A DNA stretch of 64,000 nucleotides, taken from NCBI RefSeq assembly GCF_042186555.1, contig NC_133336.1:33047082-33111081 (forward strand). Reading direction: 5' to 3'. Both the position numbers and the translations under genes were made by a program. This document shows positions 11,541 to 22,141 of this stretch, piece by piece; position 1 is the first letter of the stretch, and each line of letters begins with the position of its first letter. Origin of the DNA: Aquarana catesbeiana. Lineage: Eukaryota; Chordata; Amphibia; Anura; Ranidae. The notes beneath the pieces were generated by a model. It was not told where the DNA came from. It saw nothing but the letters and a program-made list of their open reading frames with translations, and did not search any database.

Positions 11541-13187
11541 CAGCTGTGCTCATAAGTTTGCATACCCTGACTGAATTTATGATTACTTGATCATTTTTCA
11601 GAGAATATGAATGACAACACAAAAACTTTTCTTTCATTAATGGTTAGTGTTTGGCTGAAGCCATTTATTATCAATCAACTGTGTTTACTCTTTTTAAATC
11701 GTAACGACAACAGAAACTGCCCAAGTGACCCTGATCAAAAGTTTACATACCCCGGTGATTTTGGCCTGATAACATGCACACAAGTTGACACAAAGGGGTT
11801 TGAATGGCTATTAAAGGTAACCATCCTCACCTGTGATCTGTTTGCTTGTAATTTAGTGTGTGTGTATAAAAGGTCAATGCGTTTCTGAACTCTTGAACTC
11901 TTGCATCTTTCAACCAGTGCTGCACTGATGATTCTGAGTCATGGGGAAAGCAAAAGTATTGTCCAAGGATCTGTGGAAAAAGATAGTTGAACTGTATACA
12001 ACAGGAAAGAGATATAAAAAGATATCCAAGGAATTGAGAATACCAATCAGCAGTGTTCAAACTCTAATCAAGAAGTGGAAAATAAGGGGTTCTGTTGAAA
12101 CCAAACCACGGTCAGGTAGACCAACTAAAATTTCAGCCACAACTGCCAGGAAAATTGTTCGGGATGCAAAGAAAAACCCACAAATAACTTCATATGAAAT
12201 ACAGGACTCTCTGAAAACATGTGGTGTGGCTGTTTCAAGATGCACAATAAGGATGCACTTGAAGAAAGATGGGCTGCATGGTCGAGTTGCCAGAAGAAAG
12301 CCAGATTTACTACGCAAATGCCACAAATTATCCTGCTTACAATATGCCAAACAGCACAGAGACAAGTCTCAAAACATTCTGGCACATAGTCATTTGGAGT
12401 GATAAGACCAAAATTTTTAGGTTTTTGGCCACAACCATAAAGGCTACATTTGGAAGAGTCAACAAGGCCTATGATGAAAGGTACACTATTCCTACTGTGA
12501 AACACGGAGGTGGATCGCTGATGTTTTGGGGTTGTATGAGCTACAAAGGCACAGGAAATTTGGTCAAAATGTATGGCAAGATGAATGCAGTATGTTGTCA
12601 AAAAATACTGGAGGAATATTTGCATTCATCAGCCAGGAAGCTGCGCATGGGATGTACTTGGACATTCTAACATGACAATGATCCAAAATACAAGGCCAAG
12701 TTGACCTGTCATTGGCTACAGCAGAATAAAGTGAAGGTTCTGGAGTGGCCATCTCAGTCTCCTGACCTCAATATCATTGAGACACTCTGGGGAGATCTCA
12801 GACGTGCAGTTCATGCAAGACAGCCCAAGAATTTACAGGAACTGGAGGCTTTTTGCCAAGAAGAATGGGCAGCTTTACCATCTGAGAAGATAAATAGCCT
12901 CATCCACAAATACCACAAAAGACTTCAAGCTGTCATTGATGTTAAAGGGGGCAATACACGGTATTAAGAACTGGGGTATGTAAACTTTTGATCAGGGTCA
13001 TTTGGGTAGTTTCTGTTGTGATTATGGTTTTAAAAAGTGTAAACACAGTTGATTGATAATAAATGGCTTCAGCCAAACACTAACCATGAGTGAAAGAAAA
13101 ATGTTTGTTTTTATCATTCATATTCTCTGAAAAACGGCCAAGAAATCATAAATTCTGCCAGGGTATGTAAACTTATGAGCTCAACTG
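11541..13187 (+). mobile_element. Tc1/mariner transposon, dead copy 2, TA flanked
   Basis: The ends CAGCTGTGCTCATAAGTTTG and CAGTTGAGCTCATAAGTTTA (right end, reverse complement) are flanked by TA at 11539-11540 and 13188-13189. Inner repeats AAAAGTTTACATACCCC (about 11737) and their right-side counterpart (about 12973-12990) give an IR/DR structure. Inverted repeats are about 215 bp. The flanks join as 'gtcaggagg-TA-cgtttagga', giving the pre-insertion site inside another repeat. Confidence 0.93.
11941..12967 (+). pseudogene. Tc1-like transposase, one stop and frameshift
   Basis: The start is ATG at 11941; the paired helix-turn-helix region (LYTTGKRYKKISKELRIP, then a GRPTK hook) is intact. 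The frame shifts near 12360-12375 just before the catalytic IWSDKTK, where the usual Glu after Asp is Lys. Around 12420-12460 the protein is locally out of frame. A TAA at 12668-12670 replaces the usual Gln before HDNDPK. The last segment, LEWPSQSPDLNIIETLWGDL to GGNTRY, is open to 12967. Confidence 0.92.
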
Positions 13188-13371
13188 TACGTTTAGGAGC
13201 ATTCTAATTGGTCGACGCCATCACATGGGCCGCGTAGCCTGTCCTGTCGCCGCAGGTGAAGAGGAGAGAAAGCCGCTGGGATTTCAAATCCCCGGACTGG
13301 TACAGCGGCGATACAATCTGTCAGTGTGGAGGATCGCCGGACTCCAGGTTAGTGGGATGGGGAGGGGGTCC

Positions 13372-13417
13372 AGTGTAAGTTCACCTTACAGATTTTCTGT
13401 AAAGGTGAACTTACACT
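13372..13417. repeat. Near-perfect hairpin with 3-base loop
   Basis: AGTGTAAGTTCACCTTACAG (from 13372) and CTGTAAAGGTGAACTTACAC (to 13416) are reverse complements with one bulged base around TTT. It is followed at once by 'ttaagtggttaaac'. It is probably the end of the GC-rich repeat that received Tc1 copy 2. Confidence 0.85.
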
Positions 13418-13471
13418 TTAAGTGGTTAAACTGACCTCATTTACAGACTGAAGTTCATCCATTTGATTTTA

Positions 13472-13720
13472 GGCCTCATGCACACAGGACGTTTAAAAAA
13501 AATGCCAGCACTGCTGTCAGGATAAAGCAGCGTTAAAAATGTGGCTGTTAGCCACATTTTTGAATAGCGTTTTTTTTTTTTTCCGTGTTTAGCGTTTTTC
13601 AGTGAAAACACTCCCTATAATGTAAAAATGCCTAATGTGGCTAACAGCTTGTTGCAGCGTTTAGGGTCCTTTTTCGTTTTCACAGCTCAACAGCCACTGC
13701 TCCTGGACTCACAGGCTGTC

Positions 13721-13753
<33 letters not shown>

Positions 13754-13870
13754 CTACTTCCCCTGAAGGCTTATGCCTCCAAACGCCTCTGCCAGTTTAT
13801 GTGTGACACATAGGCTAACATTTAGGGGCGTCTGACGTTTTTTTTAAAAACGTCCTGTGTGCATGTAACC
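13472..13870. mobile_element. MITE with 'catgcacacaggacgttt' inverted ends
   Basis: The left end GGCCTCATGCACACAGGACG and right end (reverse complement) GGTTACATGCACACAGGACG match over at least 18 bases. The inside has a 30-base T tract and small hairpins ('gctgttagccac' / 'gtggctaacagc'). It has no coding capacity. It interrupts a repeat whose other copy is at about 28821-28860. The sister element at 47749 has the same type of end with clear TAA target duplications, so a PIF/Harbinger origin is likely. Confidence 0.72.
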
Positions 13871-14080
13871 AAATGATACATTGTTCATAGTTCTCTCAAT
13901 GCTGAGCAATGTTGATAAACATTTGCTGGCTTTTTAAATTTTTTTTTTTTTTTTTTTTACAACTCTGAGCAGAGAACTCAGCACTTGTTACATAGAATCG
14001 TGGAAATGCTGGATTAAGATCGTGAGGGGGGTTGAATCGAGATCACGATTATTTAATGATTAATTGTGCAGCTCTAGTAG
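13870..14080 (+). repeat. Right part of a second hAT-like MITE copy
   Basis: 'ggattaagatcgtgagggg', 'gttgaatcgagatcacg' and the end 'aattgtgcagctctag' match the right half and terminus of the MITE at 28421-29070. The left half is separated by the insertions at 11256-13418 and 13472-13870. Confidence 0.6.
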
Positions 14081-14089
14081 ATGGGAAAC

Positions 14090-15600
14090 CAAAAAAAAGA
14101 AAAAGAAATCACACGCACACACTGATCTGTTGGGGGACCCCCCCACTGATTTTTATTTAAAATACATGTAAAAACATTGGCTAACTGATACTTATTAAAG
14201 CACCTTACTGTGGAGAGTTTGGGTTTCAGTTCTGCTTGTCAGCAATTTTGTGGGGAACATGAGCGGGTTAGACGGGTTATCTGGCGCTGAGGCGGGCAGA
14301 GGGCATCTGGCCAAGAGCGGCAGCAATGTGACCCCATCCAGCCACCAACAGAGAGCGTGTCTCTTTCAATGGTGTCCTTCATACCTACATCACTGCCTCT
14401 CTTGGCAATAAAGGCCAATGACTGGTAGATACGGAGCCCTCTCAGGTCACTGTAGTCTGTTACCACTTCATGTTCCACCTTCTGTGTAGATCATTTTAGT
14501 GACTTGTGGACTGGCAATGGAAGTGCCGTACAGGGCCACCATGAGCCCTGCTTGCCAGAGGCATATTGTCGGTGCATTATATGACAGAGAAGTCTAGTGG
14601 TACTGAGCTTAAATGCAGAGAATAAACTGAGAAGGGCCTTTTTTATTTTTTCTATAGCTAGTTTGAAAAATACTTATAAAAAATATATAAAAATATGCAC
14701 ATGTCAAATAGATAAAGTTTAGAGTGAAAACAGTTTAGAATTAATAAAAAAAAAAAAAAACCACCACTCCAGAACCACGAGCTCAGAAAATGGTGGATGA
14801 TGTCGCATCATCCTGCAGACTGGCTAACAAGACACTTTTGGTCATCACAGCGTAACAGGTTCAAGTGACATCAGAGTGTTTGTATAAAATGGTAACAAAA
14901 TCTGTCCTTGTACTACACACACATGATCTCCAACTCTTCACATCATTAATAAAAAAAAATAAAATCTGTGAGGTGCAGCCCCAGGATCCAGGGAATGTAA
15001 ATCCGCTTTAGACTCCCGCCCCGCATGCCAGCAGGCGCGGACAGAGTGACGAATTCCCGGGACGCTGAAGGGGGATGATTAGTGAGCGACTGAAGATTTG
15101 CAAGTGAGGTTTGGCTGGTGGGTTTATCAATAACAATCTGACTTGTCGTTATGCTACAGTATGACAGAATATCAATACAGTACATAATATATGGTACAGT
15201 ATGTCAATAACGCAGCAGTGGAACTGTGCACACTGATTTTGGCCCTCATCGTGCCGGAGGGGACCTGTCCTCGGCATACAGATAAAGTGCAGCACTCTCT
15301 TTTCCAGGGTGGATAACTTGCACGCAGCGTTGTGTGCGATAAATGTATTTCGTACAAGAATCTGCAGTGTTCATGGTTTTTCAAGACAGAGATGGAATAG
15401 GCCATAGTAGTGAGGGTGACAGAGCGTCAATGATGTGTAATGTACAGAAACCAATCGGACTGCACATTAACAATTGAGAACTACAAAAAATCATTATGAA
15501 TGGGACTAATTACCTTGCTTAAAGGGACCCTGTCAAGTCCAACAAAGTATGCAATAATAATAAGTAAGCCTAAATCTAATTTTCTGTTTTTTTTAGCATC
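14090..15600. other. No gene seen
   Basis: AT-rich sequence with an A-tract at about 14746-14760 and a small GC-rich island at 15015-15080. No coding frame with recognisable features. Confidence 0.4.
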
Positions 15601-15608
15601 ATGCTGTA

Positions 15609-15959
15609 GGGCTGGTTTACATCACAATTTCTGTGTTCTGTTTTTTTTTTTTGTTTTTTTTTTTTATGCATTTTCAAATGTGTTTTTACATATGCCTTTT
15701 TTCTTTTTTTTTGACACTTGAAAAAAATCTCAGGACAACGTGCATTTTGGTGCATTTTTAAAGCGTTCTGTTTCTGCATTTTTGCTGCATTCCAGATGCA
15801 TTGCATCTAGAAAAAAAATGCAGCAGGTTCTTTGTTGAACGCACTGGAATCAACTGCACTGGTGCGAACTAGAGCCAGTGGCATACATGGAAAGCACTGC
15901 AAATGCTTTTATGATTCAGATTAAAAATGCACTGCACTGCATCTGGTGTGAACCAGCCC
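15609..15959. mobile_element. MITE with GGGCTGGTT inverted ends
   Basis: The left end GGGCTGGTTTACATCACA and right end (reverse complement) GGGCTGGTTCACACCAGA match well. The inside is made of 'tgcatt'-rich imperfect repeats and T/A tracts. No coding capacity. The target duplication is unclear because another small element begins immediately at 15960. Confidence 0.65.
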
Positions 15960-16255
15960 ACGTTCACATTGGTCCGATTTGGCATGCGATTTTGACGTCA
16001 AATCGCATGCAAAATCAGACCATATTGCCGGCAATGGCACCGTCTGAATCAGTGCGACGCCGACTTTGCGGCGCTGCACCGATTCCCAAAAGTAGTTCCT
16101 GCACTACTTTTGTCGACACTGGGGGCGATTTTGAATAGATATCTGTGCATGAACTCGCACAGATGTCTGTCAAATCGCCCCCAAAGTCGGACTAAAATGC
16201 CTGTTTGAAAGTTCAGCTGAACTCGCATGATTTCAAACCGGCCCTCATTTAGTTT
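15960..16255. repeat. Second hairpin-rich MITE abutting the first
   Basis: Contains the palindrome around GACGTC with arms GCATGCGATTT (15982-15992) and AAATCGCATGC (16000-16010), and the pair 'gggggcgattttga' / 'tcaaatcgccccc' near 16120 and 16170. The ends ('cgttcacattggtc' and 'tttcaaaccggccc') are only loosely inverted, so limits are approximate. Confidence 0.5.
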
Positions 16256-16259
16256 TAAT

Positions 16260-17089
16260 CATTTCTTGTTATTCTACCCTGAAGTTTCTTAAAGAGAGAT
16301 CCTGTGTGGCAGTTCTTGTTGCAGGCTGACCACCCTAAAGCCTAGTACACATGGCAAGTTTTTTTTTTTTTGTTTTTTTGTTTAACCCAACGAGCTGAAC
16401 AAAAAAGAAAAAAACCTGACAGCTCAGGTTGGAGCCGCTGTACTAACAACCCAATGTTAGTACATTAATTTCTCCTGCTGCCCCTCCCGCCAGAACACTC
16501 CGGTCAGCGCTCTCAGCCATTGGGGAGAGCGTTGAGTGTGCGCCTTCAGTTGTCTGTAGCGTGTCACGGGGCAGCCTGACAGCACTCTTGCTGATTGCCA
16601 GGCAGTGGCCTTGCTTTTTTGGCCTGCAGCAGGAAATGTTGTTAGGATCTCTAGGAAAAAAAAAACTTTTGCAACAAACTCACTTTTTTTTTTTTTCTTT
16701 TGCTGTTAAAAGTGCGGCATGATGCCAAACATACTGAAAAATAGATTTTGGGTTTACATACAATTTAACTTTGGTTGACATTAATAATTCCTAAAACGTT
16801 TCTTTTTTGTTTGGTTTTTGGTTTTGTATAAAATACGTGAGATTTTATTTAATAAGGCCACAAATTTAACCCATAATAATCGGTGAGTGTGTGGCTTGCT
16901 ACAGTAATCAAATATTTATACAAACAAATGGGACTTTGATGGTACACAAACTTTTTGTAAAAGCAGGAACTATGTTTCTTCCATGAAATATATACCTCAT
17001 AAAAACCTATAAATGTGTTCTAATGGTAATTTTTATCCCACCAGAGATATCCTACATACAGTGCTACCACATATTGGATGTTCTACACA
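16260..17089. other. No gene seen
   Basis: AT-rich with several homopolymer runs. No supported feature. Confidence 0.4.
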
Positions 17090-17525
17090 TTAAAGCGGTT
17101 GTATTGCCCGCTTGGGGATTTTTACCTATAGGTAAGCCTATAATAAGGGTTACCTGTAGGTGAAATGAATATCTTCCAAAAGTGTACAGCGTAGGAGATA
17201 TTCACCTTGCATGCTGACATCAGCGGCACTTGCCTTTTAAAGGCGCGGCATATCGTGCTGGAACGTACGGCTCCCGCACGCATGCACAAGAGTGACGTCA
17301 TCACGGCCCTGGTCACTCACAGCACCGGAGCCTGTGAACCCGGAAGAGACGCCGAGGGAACATGTCAGCCCCCTCAGCGGTGACCAGGCACCGTTGCGGG
17401 GGCTTCGTTCTAAGGTAAGTATTTCATAATGTGCTAGTATTTAATGCAGACTAGCACATTATGCTACTGTCTTGCAGGTTTTTTTTTTGTTTTTTTGTTT
17501 TTTCAGCGGTTTACTACCGCTTTAA
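17090..17525. mobile_element. TTAA-flanked MITE (AAAGCGGT ends)
   Basis: TTAA at 17090-17093 and 17522-17525. Inward from each end the sequence is TTAAAGCGGTTGTATTGCCC and, on the other strand, TTAAAGCGGTAGTAAACCGC. Internal hairpins: 'aataaaggtaagcc'-type pairs at 17130-17155 and 'tgctagtatt...actagca' at 17432-17456. GC-rich middle, no protein. Same terminal style as the elements at 18524 and 30547. Confidence 0.72.
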
Positions 17526-17826
17526 GGGCCAGTTCACACCAGAACACGGTGCGGGAAACCCACGTTCCATGTGTGTTTCCCACACCATGTTCAAAATACA
17601 CTGCAGTTGCTATCTGCAGCGGATGTCAATATAAAGCTGACACCCCAAATGCAGGTCATTTGACCACACCGGATCGCATGGTACAGAAGTACCACGCGAC
17701 CCGGTTGCAGTGAATTTCCAAAAGTAGTGCGACATTGTACCGCACAGAACTGCATGTGAATAGCACAGGAACGCACAGCACAATCCTGCATGATTCCTGG
17801 TATAAGGTGGCCCCAATACCATAATC
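17526..17826. repeat. Possible further MITE, one clear end
   Basis: Begins directly after the previous element with GGGCCAGTTCACACCAGA, similar to the end of the MITE at 15609. Contains small inverted pairs. The right end was not found. Confidence 0.3.
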
Positions 17827-18437
17827 CAACTACATATCTTGCATCATTCTTTACTGGAAGCGTAACAGCTCTTTTCGTGACCAACATTTACTTTTTCAGA
17901 AGAATGTAAATATGTGCTGAGCATATGGACAACCAGCCTTAAAAAGTTAATGTGTAAACTTGCTCCATCGATGCCGAACCAGGCAGCCAAATAAGGGCCG
18001 CAAGGGATATTTCCTAGTGCCCTTGATGATGTACACAATCTTCATCTGTTTATTCCATCCCACCCTCATGGGCCTCTGTCTCTTGGATAGCATCCTGTGT
18101 ATGAATTTTCAGACAGTGAGGGTGGTAAATTAGGTCTACATCTGTCTGGCTGTGCCCATGGTGTGGATACACTTGGTGGTTTAACATTAATGTAATGCTG
18201 TTTCTCCTGGGCCACTGTCAACATAGTGACTTTCAAATCGTGGGCTACCCTCCACAGAGAAGAAGAGTCTTTTATATCTTTTTTTATCTTTTACATGAAG
18301 TATCCTCACTTCATTGGTTACCCACCCTAAATGTCAAGCAGAGCTCTGAAAAGTAGTGGGGCACCGAAATGAAAATTCCGGTGCCAAAACTGAAACCGAA
18401 ATGGACAGTTTTTCAAATGTTTTAAACATTTTTGGCT

Positions 18438-18963
18438 GGCATTGAGGTCAATGGGGTGCGATTTTTGCATTGAAGTCAATGGGACACGATTTTGCATTGA
18501 AATCACTAGGGGACGTTTTTGCATTAAAATGGTTGTAAACCCACTTTGAAAAAAAAAAAAAAAAAACTAACACCTGCAAGACAAAGGCATAATGAGCATA
18601 CTAGCTCATTATGTAATACTCACCTGAGATCGAAGCCTGGGTATCGTGGCTCCGGCGCTGTGATTGGCCCGGAGCCGCGAGGACGTCACTCCCATGCGCG
18701 CATGGGAGTGCGTGCGGTAACGGCACACTCTCTGAAGCAATGCCACGTATGCTTCAGTTTGTGTCAGTGCGCATGTGCCGATGAGGTTGGCACATGCAAA
18801 TACAGGGGATATCTCCTAAACCGTGCAGGTTTAGGAGATATCCTGGGTAGCTACAGGTAAGCCTTAGTATAGGCTTACCTGTAGCAAAAAGTGGTCTGTA
18901 AGGGTTTACAACCACTTTAAAGTCAATGGAACAGGATTTTACATTGAAGTCAGTGGGATACAG
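18438..18963 (+). repeat. 28-bp tandem repeat interrupted by a MITE
   Basis: Units of the form 'gcattgaagtcaatgggaca' plus 'cgattttt' repeat about five times (18438-18523 and 18921-18963). The array is split by the element at 18524-18920; with that removed the units run on in phase. Confidence 0.75.
18524..18920. mobile_element. TTAA-flanked MITE with verified empty site
   Basis: TTAA at 18524-18527 and 18917-18920. Ends read TTAAAATGGTTGTAAACCCA and (other strand) TTAAAGTGGTTGTAAACCCT. Inside are hairpins 'ggatatctcctaaacc...ggtttaggagatatcc' (18807-18843) and 'ctacaggtaagcct...aggcttacctgtag' (18852-18884). There is no coding region. The insertion site lies inside a 28-bp tandem repeat, which reads through when the 393-bp insert and one TTAA are removed. 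Confidence 0.88.
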
Positions 18964-18964
18964 C

Positions 18965-21900
18965 ATTCCGTTATCGGCACTTTATTTTATTTTTTTGGTA
19001 AAACGCTGATAACCCTTTTTTAGGCTAATCATTTTCATTGGCCGATATATCGGTGGATCCCTTCTGAAATGTGTAGAGAGCTGTTACACTTCCAGTAAAG
19101 AATGATACAATATATGAAGTTGAATTAGATTGCAAGCTGTGTACCTTCAAAGCCCTATTTCTTTTTATAAATATTTGTTGAAAGTGGCAGAAATGGTGGT
19201 CCAAGGAGGGTGTAAGCTCATGGAAGGGATTTAGGCCTTGATGCCAGTTGTTCTAGTTAGGTAGAATTGCCCTCTGGTTGTTGTAGGTTTTGGCAATGCA
19301 ATGTCGCATGGATCCTCTCTTTTGTGGACCTTTTATGTATGAAAAGGTAAAACCACTTGGCTCATAACAACCCCCCCAATCGGCTTTCCTTCATATATTG
19401 TAAGATCTGGACTGTGAAAATAGAAGTTTGGAGCCGATTGCTAATGGTTGCGACAGACAAGTATGACCGTTCAATTTAGTCCTCTTTGAATACGTCAGAC
19501 CCGAAACTTTTTCTTATTATCCAGTATATAAATTGTGAAAACTGCTTTTATACCCAACATGATATGAATGATTGAACCTGCCAATAATACATTTGTCTGC
19601 TTGTATGTGATAACTGAGACATTCTTACAACAGGGGCTTCCAAACTGCATCTTACGAGATGAGGACGGCAGCTGTTTAGCACGTACGCCATGCGGGTTTA
19701 GGTTTGTGATTTTGGAGTGTCATCATTGTGTCTGCACTGGAAAAAGTAAATTTTACGTTTTTAGACATGTTCAATGTAAATACTTCTTCCAGTGAAAAGG
19801 AATCGCAAAGGCCTGAATAAAAATAATATGTAAAGCAACTCTGACAAGCTAAGTACACAATTTAAAGGGCCCCTCTGTCCAAAACATTTGGTAGGTGCCA
19901 ATTACCCCGGGCCTTTTATCTCTTTCTCCACCAGTGGAGTTATTTCAAAAGTCTAAGTCAGCCTTTTTTTCACTTTTTTAACACTGGGAAATCCTGTAAA
20001 AAGCCTTCAGATCTCAGGACACCCCTACTAATATTTGATTTAACTACAACTCACAATACATCGGCCTGATGGCCAGTGGGAAAATTGTTCCTTTTATGTT
20101 GATGGGAGAAATTACCCCCGCTTGAAGATGGCTAAAAAGATTGTTTGTTTATGCAAGTGATTATGTAAAAGCAATTGTTCATTGCTTAAGGAAATCCTAG
20201 CGACTTCTGGAGGAACCCTGGGTAAGAAAGGTTGGTCTAAGTTCTTGTTCGTAAAATAAAGTGAAGAAAATTCCAAAAGAGAGAGATTTTTACTGCAGGT
20301 GAAAGAAAAGATTAAAAACTCACCAACAAAGACCACAAGACTGTTTTTATATGTATGGGGTATATTGAACTCCGCTGTTTTCCACCAAAAACAGAAATAA
20401 CAGCTTCAAATGGACAGGCCCTTTAATTTGTGGAATTGCCCGACACAGAGTGTTATAATGCCGGGAAGGAAAAGGGCAATTTTTATTTTTTATTTTTTTT
20501 ATTTCCCACGCAGTGAGGCTGTGCCCATGCGTCATGAGTTAAAAGCTTGTGTTGTCTAGAGGTGAACACCATGCCTATACTCGCCCGATCCTCTGGAAAA
20601 ACAGCACTCCCCCCACCTCCAGAGGTGGACTGTTGCTGACATCTTCATGTCCAGAGCTAGACTATGGGTGTGATGACATCAGGAACAGTCGACCGCTGGA
20701 CAGTGGAGGGGCAGGTGCCGAAGGGACCGGTCTTGCACTGGAAGGATCAGAGGATTAGGTGAGGATTACTCGGTTCTCCGAAACCTTAGACCACAACATG
20801 CAGTGCATTGCATGGTAAAATAAAATTTAAATGTGCCCTGAGTTTGGGGTTTTATTATTTGTACACTGCTTTTCTCAGGGATATATGTATTCACTCAATG
20901 GCTCTTATGAAGATCTGAAAACAGAATGAACGAGCTGTATGTTCTATGGCCCCGGCACAGCTGGCAGCTGCCTTGTCTGTACTTCCTTTTTGTAAACCGC
21001 AGGGTCCCACTCCTGTCTCTGCCTTTCTGTAATCGTTTTGCAATGTGCCATTGACTGACAAGTCTGTGAGCTCAGTGATTGATGTGTGGGGAGAGTTGAG
21101 AGAACAGTGTGAATACAGGAGCAGATCAGTGAGATACACATATTGATTATCAATCTCCTGAGAGTAGAGTGTTTTTTGCCTACAGAACTCCTTCAGCCTG
21201 TGTATTGTGACATTTGTCGGTGCTACTTGGGCTCTGCACCTGTATACATGGTCCTTCTAACGGCTATGTCCGGCATCTGGAACACATTCTTTTTTCCTTT
21301 TTAACATTGTTTCTAAACCTTCTCATTAAACACAAACGCTTTCATAAATATTTTCTGTGGCACCTTAAGGTCTTCTGTGTCAGATATTTTGCTTTTGCAT
21401 CGTTTTACAACATTTGTGTTTCCTATCTTCCTTGTGACTTTTCTGGTGATCAGATTGGAGGATAGTTAAAGCATGAGAGTGCCCACAATACTTGAATGCA
21501 TCCAGTAAAATGTTATATTTGATGACAAAAGGGTCAGAGGATATGGCCAACACATTTCAGAGGCTTAGAACTCCCCCTTCATCATGAATGCTGGCAGTGA
21601 TTCAAAATAATAAGGATAGGGAGATAAAGTTGCACAATATAAGGATAGGGAGATAATGATTCAGGTTGACAGTCTGACACACAATCTGAATTATCTTCCT
21701 ATCCTTCTATTTTGCAACTGTTACCTGGTATTAATTTGATTCAATGCCAACATTCAAGCCCTGATGGATTTCTGAGCCCCTGAAATGCATTGACTTTATC
21801 CCCTGACCTCTATTATAAAAAAAAAAAAAAAAAATGTTTTACTGGGCTCATTTGTTTTATGGTGTTCTTTTTCTTCCAGACAGGGAACCTCAGGGATACC

Positions 21901-22140
21901 CCAGTTAACAAATAGCTGCCTCTAAAACTTGGATTCTAAGTTTTTTATTTTTACCTACTTTGGGGGCCAGCATTCTACCAGCAGGTTTTCTGTCAAACAG
22001 GTGATCATATCAGCACAGTTTGAAGCCATTGCTTGTTAAAGTGACCAAGCCAACAATTTACTATCAACTTCACCTTCAGAAGTCCACATGGATACAGTGA
22101 CTTCATCCTTGCTTTCCCACTTTTTTTCTTTTTTGACTGT
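18965..22140. other. No gene seen downstream of DIO2
   Basis: AT-rich sequence holding no recognised coding region. The distal part of a long DIO2 3' UTR with its SECIS element could lie here, because in mammals the SECIS sits several kb after the stop codon. I scanned by eye for the paired ATGA/GA core on the minus strand and found no convincing candidate. Confidence 0.35.
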
Positions 22141-22141
22141 C

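Noticed and set aside
18438..18963. Regular 28-bp repeats resembling a CRISPR array
   Set aside because: No distinct spacers, units run head to tail, the setting is a vertebrate genome and the gap is a MITE.
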